A DNA stretch of 64,000 nucleotides from Dioscorea cayenensis subsp. rotundata (lineage: Eukaryota; Streptophyta; Magnoliopsida; Dioscoreales; Dioscoreaceae). How positions within the stretch are numbered: position 1 is the stretch's first letter; each line of letters begins with the position of its first letter. The notes beneath the pieces were generated by a model. It did no database searches. It was not told the origin of the DNA and saw only the letters and a program-made list of their open reading frames with translations. Location of the stretch: positions 2,976,001 to 3,040,000 of the forward strand of contig NC_052481.1 of NCBI RefSeq assembly GCF_009730915.1, written 5' to 3'. The translations under genes and the position numbers were made by a program. Shown piece after piece: positions 1-10,863 of the stretch.

Positions 1-33
<33 letters not shown>

Positions 34-330
34 GGCTTAAGTAAAGCTTTATTGGTTTATACTTGTTTTGTATCGTTGTTGTGGTTGCTGTTGTTAATAC
101 TTCCGTTGTGCATCATGTAAATATTTTTATTTCCAAATTGTTGGTTAGCCTTACGGCACCCCGAGGGTTGAGTGGCGGAGTGTTCCTCCTCGGGATTGTG
201 GCGGCAATTGTTTCATCCCGTGGGCCTGCGGGTCGGAGCATGACAGATATCATTTTAGATGTGTTCGATATCATTTTAGATTTCGTAATAGATAAATTAT
301 ATGTGATTATGATTAATATTTGACTCAAGC
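1..330. repeat. (TA)n tract followed by decayed GC-rich repeat patch
   Basis: A TA dinucleotide run fills about the first 30 bases. From about 145 to 245 there is a GC-rich patch inside AT-rich DNA, ending in a GGTCGGAGCATGACAG stretch. A 15-base motif GATATCATTTTAGAT then occurs twice. The patch resembles the 3' part of some plant LTRs, but no partner repeat or element body is visible, so this is a guess. The short open frames here are not believable genes. Confidence 0.3.
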
Positions 331-462
331 ATGTAATATATGAGAAGTTTTACTTGGTATATGTTAATGACTATACATTTTGTATTATGATTTATCTTGC
401 CAAATCAATATTGATTTGACTTTATTTTGATGAACAATGTGATTTGATTTCATGCAAGGGAA

Positions 463-720
463 CAATGTGTTACGGTTTATTTAGATGTTGGAGCAACGTA
501 TATGTTGCTTAATTTGAGAGCAATGTGTTATGGTTTATTTAGATACCATATTTAGATGTTGGAGCAACGTATATGTTGCTTAATTTGAGAGCAATGTGTT
601 ATGGTTTATTTAGATGTTGAAGCAATGTGTCATGCAAGGGAACAATGTTGTGGTTTATTTTGATGAACAATTTTATGTTACAATGTTGGAGCAATGCGTA
701 TGTTGCTTAATTTGAGAAAA
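463..720. repeat. Imperfect tandem repeat
   Basis: A unit reading roughly 'GAGCAATGTGTTATGG - TTTATTTAGATGTTGGAGCAACG - TATATGTTGCTTAATTTG' recurs about three times with a period near 80-110 bp. Later copies are degenerate, and short pieces such as CATGCAAGGGAACAATG are repeated. No coding potential is seen. From 721 to 1300 the DNA is AT-rich with nothing further I can support. Confidence 0.7.
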
Positions 721-1339
721 CTATGTATATTGTCGGTGGTTTATTTAGATGAAATATTATGTATTTTGGTGGTTTTATGAAAATTGTTATACTCATTTGA
801 GGAGTTTTTTAGTGCTACAGAAATTTTATTATGTATTTTGGTGCTACAATAATTTTTATTACATTTGTGGAATTTTTTAAAAATTTTGATGAAATTTTTT
901 GTTGGAATGACAAAGGCCCAAACCAAAAAATTTGATTAGTTGTGCAAAAACATAAATAAAAATAATCCAACTGCTTATGTTTTTTGTGTTTGAATTGGAG
1001 CAACACAAGGGCATTTTGGTAATAATAAGATATAACCTTACTTCTTTTCTTTACTTCCAAACCAAACACAAAATAGACCCTTACTTCAATTTCCTCCCCC
1101 AAAGCAAAGTATGTATTCAACCCTTCCTTTCCATTACTTTATGAACCCACCCCTCACTCTAACAAAGCAAGCCCTTAGACCTCCCCCTACTCCAGAAGCA
1201 AAGAACCACCTCCTTTATACCTCACCATCAGGTGATGACCTCCACCACAGGGGACACCATCCAACATCGGTGAGTTCCTTCACCACAGGCGACGAGAAGG
1301 TGGATGGGCTCTCTCTCTCTCTCTCTCTCTCTCGATTTC

Positions 1340-1680
1340 CTTTATGGTAAGCATTGTGTTGGTGGTGGAGCTGGTGGTGGTCATGGTGGAGGTTTAGGTG
1401 ACTGCGCTGGAGGAGGTGGTGGATCTGGTGGTGGAGCTGGTGGTGGTGGTCTAGGTGGTGGTCATGGGGGAGGTTTACAGTGGTGATGTCGGAAGAGGTG
1501 GTGGAGCTAGTGGTGGTGGATCTGGCGGTGGAGGTGGTTTTGGGGCTGGAGATGGTGGTGGACATGGAGGAGGCTTATGAGGTAGAGATAGTGTTGGAGT
1601 GGGTGCAAGAATTAGTGTGGGTGTTGGTGGTGTGCTGGGTTTGGCTGTGGCGTCGGTGGTGGCGGTGGTGAACGTTAACT
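1340..1680 (+). pseudogene. Glycine-rich protein coding fossil (GGT-rich block)
   Basis: The block is made of GGT/GGA codons. In one plus frame it reads as GGGAGGGHGGGL-type repeats, the pattern of plant glycine-rich cell-wall proteins. The frame is lost part-way and the glycine pattern continues in another frame before ending near GTGAACG at about 1674. A (CT)n run (1309-1333) precedes it. There is no convincing start codon, signal peptide or exon structure, so I read it as a broken gene or an expanded repeat. The His-rich frame on the opposite strand is a shadow of the same repeat. Confidence 0.4.
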
Positions 1681-2245
1681 CATGATTTAATTATATTTTT
1701 GTGCGTGGATGTGTTTTAACTGTGGTTAAGTTAATCTCTGAGTTATTTTTTAAATAATCTTTCTAATGATGAATTTTTAGTGTTGTCACTCGTTATGCTG
1801 GTTATTAATAGATTATATTATGTTGATTTCCCAGGTTTTTCTATTCTAATTCAATTATTTAATCTTTGCAATCAATGTCCCTTCTTATCCTAAATGCTTT
1901 CTTATATCTTGATTCAAATATTTTATAGTGTAATTTTATGTTAAAAAAAATTATTTGTTAATTAAATTTAATGCTAATTATTTTAAAATAAATATTAAAT
2001 ATTTATGCATTAAATAAATAAAGTATTTAAATTAATTAAATATTTTAGCTTAAATTAATTTGTAGGACAAGTATTAAATAATTAGTAATAAAAACCAATG
2101 GAGGTAATCTCACCATAACACTTATATGGTGACTTTATGTCTCACAGTACATCAAACCAAACACATAAAAAGTAAGTACAATATTTTCACTTACATCAAA
2201 CTAAACAACAATGATGTAAGTTGAAATACAGCATTTTCACTTACA
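1681..2245. other. AT-rich spacer, possible remnant of a Harbinger-type element
   Basis: No gene is seen. From about 2135 to 2245 there are repeated CTTACATCAAACYAAACA and TTTTCACTTACA motifs. They look like subterminal repeats of the transposon that begins at 2249, suggesting that it landed next to or inside a relative. Confidence 0.35.
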
Positions 2246-2248
2246 TTA
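2246..2248. repeat. Left target-site duplication TTA
   Basis: TTA here matches TTA at 6551-6553, directly outside the inverted termini of the Harbinger element. One extra T lies between the left copy and the GGGG end. Confidence 0.75.
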
Positions 2249-2401
2249 TGGGGTTGTTTGGTTGTTAGTAAGTGAATTTACATATAAGTGGAAATATTGT
2301 ATTTTAACTTGCATCATATCTATTTGGTTTGCCCATATCTATTTGGTTTGCTGTAATTTGAAATGTTGTATTTGCTTTTTCTTTGTTTGGTTTAATGTAA
2401 G

Positions 2402-3330
2402 TTATGTAAGATTTTGAAGCAAATAATCATATGCCCGTCCGAGATCATACTCCGTATAATGCTCACTCAAAATCATAATCTCATCAAGCAATTGTTTACC
2501 TATAAATTGGCTCTTGTCTGTCTCTAATGCATTTGCAATTCTTCCTAATTGATGCTCAACATTTCGCATGATCTCTTCCTCCGCCTTACCACGTTTTCCT
2601 CGCTTTTTGCTCTCCTTGGCCTTAGAAGTGGAACTTGTCGGTGTGTCATTAGTAAGAGGTTGGTTTGATGCAAAATCATCAAAGTCATTGAAACCTTGGG
2701 TCTGATTGTCTAAATCAATTATTGGCGATGTTGGTGGTTGTTCCATGCGTGCACCCAAGCCTCTAGAGCTTTGTGAACTTGTTCTTGCAAAATATCCTAT
2801 GGCTTGGTCATTGCCACATACAATATCCATCTCTTCATAATCTTGAATTGGCTTATTGATATAGTGCTCCTCCCCGGATGTGCCTTCAAAAATAAAACAT
2901 ACATATTATAATTAGGGCCAATACACAAATCTTGCATAAATTATTAATCATATATTCCAATTTAGAACTTATTTGTATGTATATTTGGTATCCTCCTTCC
3001 CCATAATAAATTTTTTCTCGGTATCGTCCCACAATACTCCACTTAAACTCTTGAGTTTTTTTTTATCATCAACCATATTTTCCTTACGTGTCGAAGGCGA
3101 TTGTTGACGTGGGTGTCATTCACCACCATGTTAAACCGTGCGCTAACAGCTCTTATTGTAGCAGTAATAGCAACTCTCTTAAATCCTTTATCAAATTTAA
3201 GGTCAAGATTTACTTGTTCAACTAAACAGTTTAACATGAATGATGTCATGATAGCTGTTCATCGAAAATTGGTTGATGTCCTCCTTCCAACAAAATCTTG
3301 GCTTTCTAATGGTATCTCTTCAGGCTCCAT
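2402..3330 (-). pseudogene. Myb/SANT-like DNA-binding protein of the Harbinger element
   Basis: This is the second gene of PIF/Harbinger elements, a Myb_DNA-bind_3 (SANT-like) protein that helps the transposase bind the element ends. The likely start is the ATG at 3330-3328 (MEPEEIPLES...). The N-terminal domain contains FMLNCLVEQVN and the VNNRLRHVRKIW segment typical of these trihelix-like proteins. The C-terminal part (2830-2402) is polar, carries a lysine-rich stretch, then the ILSEHYTEYDLGRAYDYLLQ end. Damage: a TGA at 3261-3259 stands where the family has Trp. One extra A in the run near 3060 shifts the frame after IKK, and the correct frame continues as LKSLSGVLWDD. A probable intron lies between about 2885 and 2990. 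The gene lies downstream of the transposase on the same strand. Confidence 0.75.
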
Positions 3331-3597
3331 CTATTACAAAGCTACATTCAAAGGACAACAAAATTTATAACCCAATATATCACATACTTTTTAATATTCA
3401 ATTACAAAAAGACAACCAATGTATCTTCAAAAACAAAGTAGAAAATTAACATATAGAAAATATATTACAAACGCAAGCTTCAAGACAATATTTGCCGAAG
3501 TTTAATTAAACAAAAAAATTTACAAACTTACTAGTTCATGACATTAACACAAGTCATACAAAATTTAAAAAAAGAAGCATAACATACGAATATACTT

Positions 3598-4909
3598 TTA
3601 TCTATTGTTCCACATGTCATTCATGATTGTATCCCGTACTATCAACCATTCTCGTGCTTCTTCACAGACTTGGGATTGTGTTCTCACCTCCCGTATATTT
3701 GATTCCCATTCTTCAAGATTTGGTATGTAGATGTCATTACCTCTTTGTAAAGCATAATTATGTAAAATACAACAAGCGATGACAATATCTACTTGAGTTT
3801 CAAATGGAAAAAATGGTCTCGAAGTTAAAATTTTGAAACGGTTTTTCAAAACTCCAAATGCTCATTCCACCGAAGTACGCAAAGAAGAATGCCTATAATT
3901 AAATAATTCTTTGCTAGTTGATGGTGTACGTGCACTAAATTCTTTGAGATGGTATCGAACACCACGAAATGGTGAAATAAACTCAGGTCGTGTGGAGTAT
4001 CCGGCATCTACAAGTTAATATTTACCTATGAGAATATAGTTTGAAGTTATTCCACAATTTCATTAGATCGAATATTTTAATTTTAATAATTTTATTATAG
4101 CGTAAAATACCTTCTGGCACTCTAAGTCCATCTTCTCTTTCCAAAGCATTTCGAAGGACAAATGCGTCATGTGCCAAACCTTCCCACCGGGCTAATACAT
4201 ATGTGAATCTTAATTCAAAATCAACCGTGGCCAACACATTTTGAGTGGGATAAAGTTTTCTCCCATGAAAGGGTGCTACAATTTTAGTTGGAACAGATGT
4301 GTGGATGTGAGTACCATCAAGTGCCCCAACACAATTCTAAGCAATTAACAACCCAACTATTAGTACCATATAAGGTTTAATTAAAAGATTGTAATTCTAT
4401 AACCTTTGAGAATTTACCTTAAAATATGGCATGAATCTATGATCTTGTGTGATAATTGGACTAGTACTCATGCTAGGTGATTGAATTAATTCACCCCGAA
4501 GTTCTCCAATAGCATATAAGACATGGTTGAAGTACCTGCTAATAGTGTCCCCGGAATGTAGAAAATTAACTCCAATGACTCTATTTCGCACATTATGGCC
4601 AAGAATGTGAAGAAACATGGCCACTTGTTCTTCGACACTTACATGTAAAGTGTTGATTAATAATCCTTTTGATTTTAGTAAATCACACAATCGAAAAAAT
4701 GATGCTCTTTTCATTCTCAACATGGCTATACTAGCTTCGTGAGAGGCATATATTATTCTTGAAATATAATTTGAACGTTGTTCATCCCTATTATAATTTG
4801 GCTCCAATGGCAAATTAAATCGCCTTCCTTTATACCATGTCAACACAAAAATGGCAATAGCGACAACTGAGGCAACTTTAATATTTTCATCTCCGTAATT
4901 TGATTCCAT
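3598..4909 (-). pseudogene. Harbinger DDE transposase, one internal stop
   Basis: Three exons fit with canonical introns and matching phase: 4909-4418, 4336-4111 and 4007-3598, giving 375 codons plus stop. The N-terminal half has the helix-turn-helix-type region with HSGDTISRYFNHVL. The DDE domain (DDE_Tnp_4) shows the first Asp in GALDGTHI, the second Asp in DAGYSTRPEF and the Glu in SLRTSVE, followed by AFGVLKNRF and CCILHNYALQR. The only coding damage I find is TGA at 3864-3862, directly after that Glu, where the family has Arg (a CGA to TGA change). All three catalytic acids are kept. The copy should make no full transposase as it stands, but it is close to intact. Confidence 0.85.
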
Positions 4910-6550
4910 CTACAATATATTACAATAGTCATCAAGAGGTAAATATGCTACCTATAAAAATATCATGCAAAAGATTGTAACAAATAAGAATGTCGTAAAA
5001 AAGAAATTGTCACAATGCACATATCATTGTAGTGAATAGGATGCTACCAAAAAGAAATTGTCAAAAAATAAAAATTAAAAAAATTATGCTACAAAGATCT
5101 CTATTTATCTCCACTTATTATACAGTTAAAAAAAAATTATACTATGGCCTCTGGTGAGGATCCACTTTGTGTTAGGTGTAATAAAGATATATCATTTTGT
5201 TTACTGTCTAGTAAATTTACTTATCTGATTAAGTATCTTCATTTAATGATATATTATATACTAAAAATTCCTCTTTTCATTTCTATAGCATCATAACAAG
5301 GCACAAGATAAATAATTGCACAGAGACATGATTGTAAAATGTAAGAGTTCAGTGTAGGACTTCATAATTCAAGTAGAAACAAATTCACACAATGTCCTAA
5401 AAGTCTGAAACCTGGTAATCAAAGAGACAATTGGATTTTAGAGAAATATACATACTACATACTGATTTTTTTGAAATTAGCCTTGTTGTAGCAATCAACA
5501 TAACATAATGCAGTAATAAGAATCTCTTATTATAATCATTGGTATTTGCAGATACATAATCCCTATATAAATACCTCCCTTATTCATGTTCCTATTTCCG
5601 TGACACTAGAAATTAGTCCATGCTTATATTCATTTCTCTATCTCATGAAAAAAAATTCTAATGATATAGATTAAGATCTAATTAATCATCAGAGTACTCT
5701 TCGCCCTACAAAATTTGATTCCGGGCCTAATTAGATTAACCACAACAAACAATCTCAAGAACAATCAAAGACTAAGTATTCTGTAAAAGTATAGTTAACA
5801 GTCCTTCTAAAAAACCAAAAGCCCACATCAAACACCACAATCAGATCTTTCAAGCAAATGATGAAAGCAATGTCTATTTCAAGCACATTGTGAAAGCACT
5901 GTCTACAGTATCAAGTGTTGCAATTTGAGACCAAATAATCCGGCGGAAAGAAGTAACAATTGATTGGTGGAAGAGACTTTCTCAGCTAAACATCACCATT
6001 AATTTTTTTAATCAATGGAAAACGTAGGTTGGACTGCAAAGAAGAACAATACCCGAGCAACTCTTGTAGAAGAATAAGAACTATATCAGCTTGGAAACAA
6101 CCTGAGCTAAAATAACAACAAAAAAAATTAGAAAAGCAACAACTTGATAGAACAAAGGAAAACCTAGATCGAAATGAGCAAAGAGAGACCTTTGATGGCT
6201 CCAATTTTTTCCAGTGACCGCGACTCCGACCGAGCAGCGTTCGAGATGGAGACATGAGGGCAAGATTGAAAGGCTGGATGGATGAGAGAAGAGAGGAGGG
6301 TGGTTTTGGTTTTGTCAAGTGGTGAAGGGAATAGTTGGAAAAGTTGATGGGCTATGGTGATTCTAACACTTTTCATTTTACTGCATTTTCACTTACAACC
6401 AATTTGGTTGTAAGTCAAATTACAGCTAAAACCCATGATGGTGTATTTCGTTTTACATGTAAGTGGTATTTTACAGCAAACCAAATACACTATTATATGT
6501 AAAAGCACTTCACGACTACTTACATCTACTTACATGCAACCAAACAACCC

Positions 6551-6553
6551 TTA
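6551..6553. repeat. Right target-site duplication TTA
   Basis: Partner of the TTA at 2246-2248. It follows directly after the terminal CAACCC of the Harbinger element. Confidence 0.75.
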
Positions 6554-6789
6554 TAAGTCCACTTACATGTGATTTGACTTATTGCCAACCAAACAGCTTC
6601 TTAATCTCTTCCTCTTGTTATTGGAAGGACTCAAAGCATCAAAAGTACTACATTCAGTTAGTTATCTTATTTGTCATTATTCCTCTACTTTCTTCCTGAA
6701 TTATACTTTGGTTTCTTTCTATCAAGAAATCACTACAATCCAATTCCTACCTATTCATTAACTAGACCATGAAATTCACAAGTTTGCCA

Positions 6790-6820
<31 letters not shown>

Positions 6821-7654
6821 GAAACTTTTTTTTTTAATTATTTAAAAATAATTACAAAAAAAAGAAACACAGTTAAGTTCTAATACCAACATGAATTAAC
6901 CGATTAAGAAAGTCAGTCATAGTTCTAGAATTAACTTAACAGTGGCGATTGTGGAGAAAAGTTCAAGATTATATTTTATGTAAAAATTTGAGTAAATAAT
7001 TATAATGCTTTTGTAACAAGGTAAGGTGGGTTGCACTTTTGAAAAAGCCTATACCACTCTATTAACATGCCAAATGGGCCTAGCAGACTCTTGGGTGGGC
7101 CGGGTATTATTCATAGCTGATCTGGCACAGCTCGCCTCGTAACCATATTGGGCTAACAGGGTCCACCAATTCGAGAGCTCGGACCAATACAAAGTATGGC
7201 CCAAGCCCGACTGGGCTGGCCATTCCTGGCTATTTTGTAGATGGCTCATTTAATTCTAATTTTTTATTTAAAAATAAAAAATTAAAATGCCCCAAAAATT
7301 CTAAAAAATTATAAAATAATGAATATATAAATTTGGAAAGGATTTTAAAAAACATTAAAATAATAAAAACTAACAAGCATGAATCTTAATGGAGAAAATA
7401 TTTCAAGTTTTCAGATACATGTGCGTGAGATTTGCACAAATTTTATTGAAAAGTATTTAATAAAATTAGTTAAAGCCTTATCCATTTTCACTAATATATA
7501 AAATCCAATTCCTAATTTTGAAATATATATATGTGATAAATCTCTTCCATATATTTGGATTAAAATTTTATTTAATCGAATTAATTTTAGCTTTTTTAGA
7601 GATATTCACTCACTTTCACATGATTTCAAATTTACCCACTAATATAATTTTCAA

Positions 7655-7656
<2 letters not shown>
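6554..7656. other. Gene-free AT-rich spacer with a decayed GC patch
   Basis: A second CCAACCAAACAG motif at about 6583-6596 lies just outside the Harbinger element and resembles its terminus. A (TA)n run lies near 6790-6814. A GC-rich patch at about 7075-7245, with GGGCCGGGT and GCCCAAGCCCGACTGGGC words, resembles the GGGCCGGGC repeats again near 7990 and 63780. These are probably worn dispersed repeats. No gene is supported. Confidence 0.4.

Positions 7657-7692
<36 letters not shown>
7657..7692. repeat. (TA)n microsatellite
   Basis: Uninterrupted TA dinucleotides next to the left end of a foldback element. Confidence 0.9.
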
Positions 7693-7695
<3 letters not shown>

Positions 7696-7700
7696 CCGAT

Positions 7701-7914
7701 AATCTAGGGACATCTCTAGATTTTTAAATTTAAGAATATCCCACAATAACCGTTAAATCATCATCTAATGGGTATTGTTTTATTATAAATATAACTCCGA
7801 AGGTGGGGTTAGTGATGTGGGATTAGTATCACTAACCCCACCTCCAGGGTTAGTAATGAAACAGCAACCATTAGATGGGTGATCTAACGATTGTTATAGG
7901 GACATCCCTAGATT
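7701..7914. mobile_element. Foldback / MITE-like inverted repeat
   Basis: The left arm begins AATCTAGGGACATCTCTAGA and the right arm ends GGGACATCCCTAGATT, its complement with a few changes. Further in, ATCATCTAATGGGTATTGTTT pairs with the complement of ACAGCAACCATTAGATGGGTGAT. The core is a perfect 15-bp palindrome, GGTGGGGTTAGTGAT...ATCACTAACCCCACC, at about 7801-7842. Almost the whole 214 bp can fold on itself. It has no coding capacity. The family is unknown and no clear target duplication is seen. Confidence 0.65.
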
Positions 7915-8128
7915 CACTTTTTAGGAACAACTTCAAAAAACATATTATCATATATATATATATATATGTGAGTGTTTGTGTAAACATAGTGGGCCGGGCC
8001 GGGGATGCCTAAGCCCGATGTAGTAAATATTCCAATTGTTTATGAACCTTGGAACACTCAAAGCTTGCTTCTATGTCACTCCAGTTGACTTAATATAAAA
8101 CTTATAAAATAATTATATCTAATTTTTA

Positions 8129-8133
<5 letters not shown>

Positions 8134-8175
<42 letters not shown>
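8134..8175. repeat. (TA)n microsatellite
   Basis: Long TA run in gene-free AT-rich DNA. The surrounding 7915-8890 holds AT-rich spacer with no gene I can support, apart from a GGGCCGGGCCGGGG patch near 7991. Confidence 0.9.
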
Positions 8176-8178
<3 letters not shown>

Positions 8179-8893
8179 ATTGGCTCACAAGAGTTTATGT
8201 TAATGCTCATTTCCCATTGTTCTTGAAACTAAAAAATAAAATAAATTAAATTTAAAAAAATTAAAATAGAAAAAAAAGGAAGAGATGGATCACAGTTGGT
8301 TTGAGAAAGCGTGAAGGAAGGGGAGTTCACATGGCATTCAAATGTATTCCACTTTGCATGCCTTCTTAATTATATCCTCATGTGCAAAGAGGATGAAGAA
8401 TCATACATCACCGCTCTCTTTTTTTCTTAATTTATGTTTTTTATTAATCATTAATTTTTTTTTAACATATATAAATCATTATGTTTTAATGAATACCAAA
8501 TACAAACTCAAGTCACATGGAAACCATGCATACATATAAATAATGTTGGTCTCTATTTTTGTGTAAGAAATAGCTTTCTTCTTGCACTTTAACTGCCTAA
8601 GCAAAAGTAATCAACTATAATCATATTAGGTAAAAAAATATATATTTTTTAATATAATGAAGAAAACCCATTTATGAGGATTATCTATAAGTAAAAAAAA
8701 AATAAAGATTTTTTAACTGATTTTTTAAAATTAGTTTTAAAAGAATTTATTCAGAGAGAATTATATTATATTTCTTTTTATCTATTTATTGCATAAATAT
8801 ACAAAGGCTAGCTAAATCTTTTATACACCATATTTTTTAAACAAAAATTAATGTTTTCTCTACCCTTCAGTCACACCCACAAACAACTACATG

Positions 8894-8898
<5 letters not shown>

Positions 8899-8934
<36 letters not shown>
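8899..8934. repeat. (TA)n microsatellite in the cyclin promoter region
   Basis: TA run about 145 bp upstream of the cyclin start codon, followed by CT-rich leader sequence (8960-9057) that probably belongs to the promoter or 5' leader. Confidence 0.85.
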
Positions 8935-8937
<3 letters not shown>

Positions 8938-9059
8938 GACCAATCAATAGCTGAGAACAACCTCCTACTTTCCCTCATAGCTCTCACTTTCAAACATCTC
9001 ATTTAGAAAACCTCATCTCCTACTCCATCTACCATCTCTCTTATTCTCCTCAAACTGAG

Positions 9060-9077
9060 TGAGAGAGAGAGAGAGAG
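9060..9077 (+). promoter_or_regulatory. (GA)n tract in the cyclin 5' leader
   Basis: GA dinucleotides end two bases before the cyclin ATG. Such tracts in plant leaders are known binding sites for BBR/BPC GAGA-binding proteins. Function here is inferred only from position. Confidence 0.5.
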
Positions 9078-9079
9078 CA

Positions 9080-10863
9080 ATGGCAGAAGAATGGGAGTCA
9101 TCCAAAGTGTACCCAAGGGTAGTGACAACACTCTCTTCTCTTCTCCAAAGAGTAGTAGAGATCAATGAATCATCATCATCATCATCAACAACAACAAAAC
9201 CATTACTATCAGTATGGACAACAACAAACAATGGAGATGAAGCAAAGGAAGAGGAAGAGGAAGAGAAGAAGAAGAATTCTTCAGTGTTTCAAGGAGTTAG
9301 AAAACCAGGGATAAGTATAAAGAAGTATTTGGAGCGCATCTTCAAGTATGCAGGATGTAGTCCAGCATGCTTTGTTGTGGCTTATGTCTACTTAGATCGT
9401 TTCACTCGACACTGTCCAAATCTCTCCATCGACTCTTTCAATGTTCATCGTCTTCTCATCACTACCGTCTTGCTTGCAACTAAGTTCTTGGATGACATGT
9501 TAGTTCTTTCTATCTCTTTTCTTCTTTGAAGAATGGTAACCTTTAACTTTTCTTCTTTCACATTACTACTACTTCTTCTTCACTCTCCCTCCTTTAGAAC
9601 CTTTCATTCTTTTCTTCTTTCACATGATTACTTCTGTCTCTTCCTTTCTTTATGAATTGTAGGACAATACAATGTGTGGGAACCTTCTTTTTCTTTCCCT
9701 ACTTCTTCTCTTCCTCTCTTCTTTTTCTTTGCCAATTGTATAACATTAGACTGTGTGAGAACCTTCTCCTCTCCCTCTCTCTAAACATTACTACAATGGT
9801 TGGAGAAGTTCTCTGTTCTTCTCCTTCCCTTTTTCTCATTCTCTATCTTGTCTCTTTTTATGTGTCTTTCTTCTTCTCTCCTTTATGTAAAGCATTATAA
9901 TGGTGGGAGCCTTTCTAATTCTTCTATGATACAGCCTAATCATGGTTATTCCTAAGTTGTTAGCCTCTAAAACCAAGAACAAATTGTTTTCTTCCTAAAT
10001 GAACTAAACCAGTTCATACTGTTATCACCTTATTCCTGAAAAAACACACAAACACAACCTTAGAGTACAGACTTGTCTTTGGTTTTCCGGTTACTACATT
10101 CTCAAGCACTTAAGAATCTTACCTAATTTTCAGCAGAAATGCTCATCTGTGGCAAAAATGTCAACGTTGCTATATGTGCAGAACATTGATGGTTGGGAAA
10201 AACTCTTGATTAATTGCTAACTAAATGCAATAATGTGCAAGAGTGGCTTGAAAGGAACTCTATGTTGAAATGGAGTGCTAATGCTTTTATTATTAATGCA
10301 GATAAAAATCAAAAACTAATTGAAACAAGTAGTTGGATCTAACCACATAAATGTGGGCCCTTTTGAACTTGTTTTTCAGCTGGCATTTCAATTGAGTAAT
10401 TAGTCATATTAGTTGGGCAGTTGCCATCACACATCCTAATTGTCCTTTATTATCATAGGAACTCAATAGCATCCAAATACGCATCATGACAATGAAGTTT
10501 AAACTAATTAAATATGTGTTGAGATTTCTAAAGAACACATGAAATGTTTTGTTCTCTAACCTAAGTTTGATCTCACCATGTATCAGATACTACAACAATG
10601 CGTACTTTGCAAAAGTCGGAGGAATTAGCATGGCAGAGATGAACTTACTGGAAATCAATTTCTTATTTGGGATTCAATTTGAATTGAATGTTGCTCCCAG
10701 AGTGTTCAGCTCTTATTGCTCCATTCTGGAGAATGAAATGAGCTTTGAATCCCCCAATGCGGGTCCCAGGTTGCACTGTTTCTTATCAGAAGAAGAAACA
10801 AACATCTGCAAACAGAAGCAACTGGCTCAGAGTAACAGCAAGACAACAACGCAGTGTTCTTAG
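9080..10863 (+). CDS. CYCU4-1: U/P-type cyclin (CYCU4/CYCP4-like)
   Basis: Plant P/U-type cyclins bind A-type CDKs and link phosphate or nutrient signals to the cell cycle (family knowledge). Two exons, 9080-9498 and 10587-10863, join with correct phase to give 231 residues, close to the usual 200-230. The junction reads [18 protein letters not shown], a hallmark of the family. The cyclin box runs from about residue 70 to 185: [29 protein letters not shown], then [17 protein letters not shown]. The single intron at this position is normal for the family. Glu- and Ser-rich low-complexity residues 30-70 precede the box. The start is the first ATG after a (GA)n leader. The exact subgroup number is my best guess. 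Confidence 0.93.

Larger units (their letters stand above)
2249..6550 (-). mobile_element. PIF/Harbinger DNA transposon, nearly complete
   Basis: The ends are inverted repeats: GGGGTTGTTTGGTTG at 2250-2264 and its complement CAACCAAACAACCC at 6537-6550. Subterminal TTACA/TGTAAGT motifs occur at both sides. A TTA duplication flanks it at 2246-2248 and 6551-6553, the usual 3-bp target of this superfamily. Both expected genes lie on the minus strand: a DDE transposase (4909 to 3598) and a Myb/SANT-like protein (3330 to 2402). The 1.6 kb from 4910 to 6550 upstream of the transposase is non-coding and is probably promoter and subterminal sequence. Few breaks are present, so the copy is fairly young, or was until recently mobilised. 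Confidence 0.9.

Noticed and set aside
1215-1565. His/Thr-rich open frame on the minus strand
   Set aside because: It is the complement of the GGT-rich block; the low-complexity residues follow from the repeat.
5986-6376. Short minus-strand frames near the right end of the Harbinger element
   Set aside because: They overlap in different frames, lack any family pattern and lie in the non-coding 5' part of the element.
7049-7249. Small minus-strand open frame with GC-rich composition
   Set aside because: It coincides with a worn GGGCC-type dispersed repeat and has no protein family pattern.
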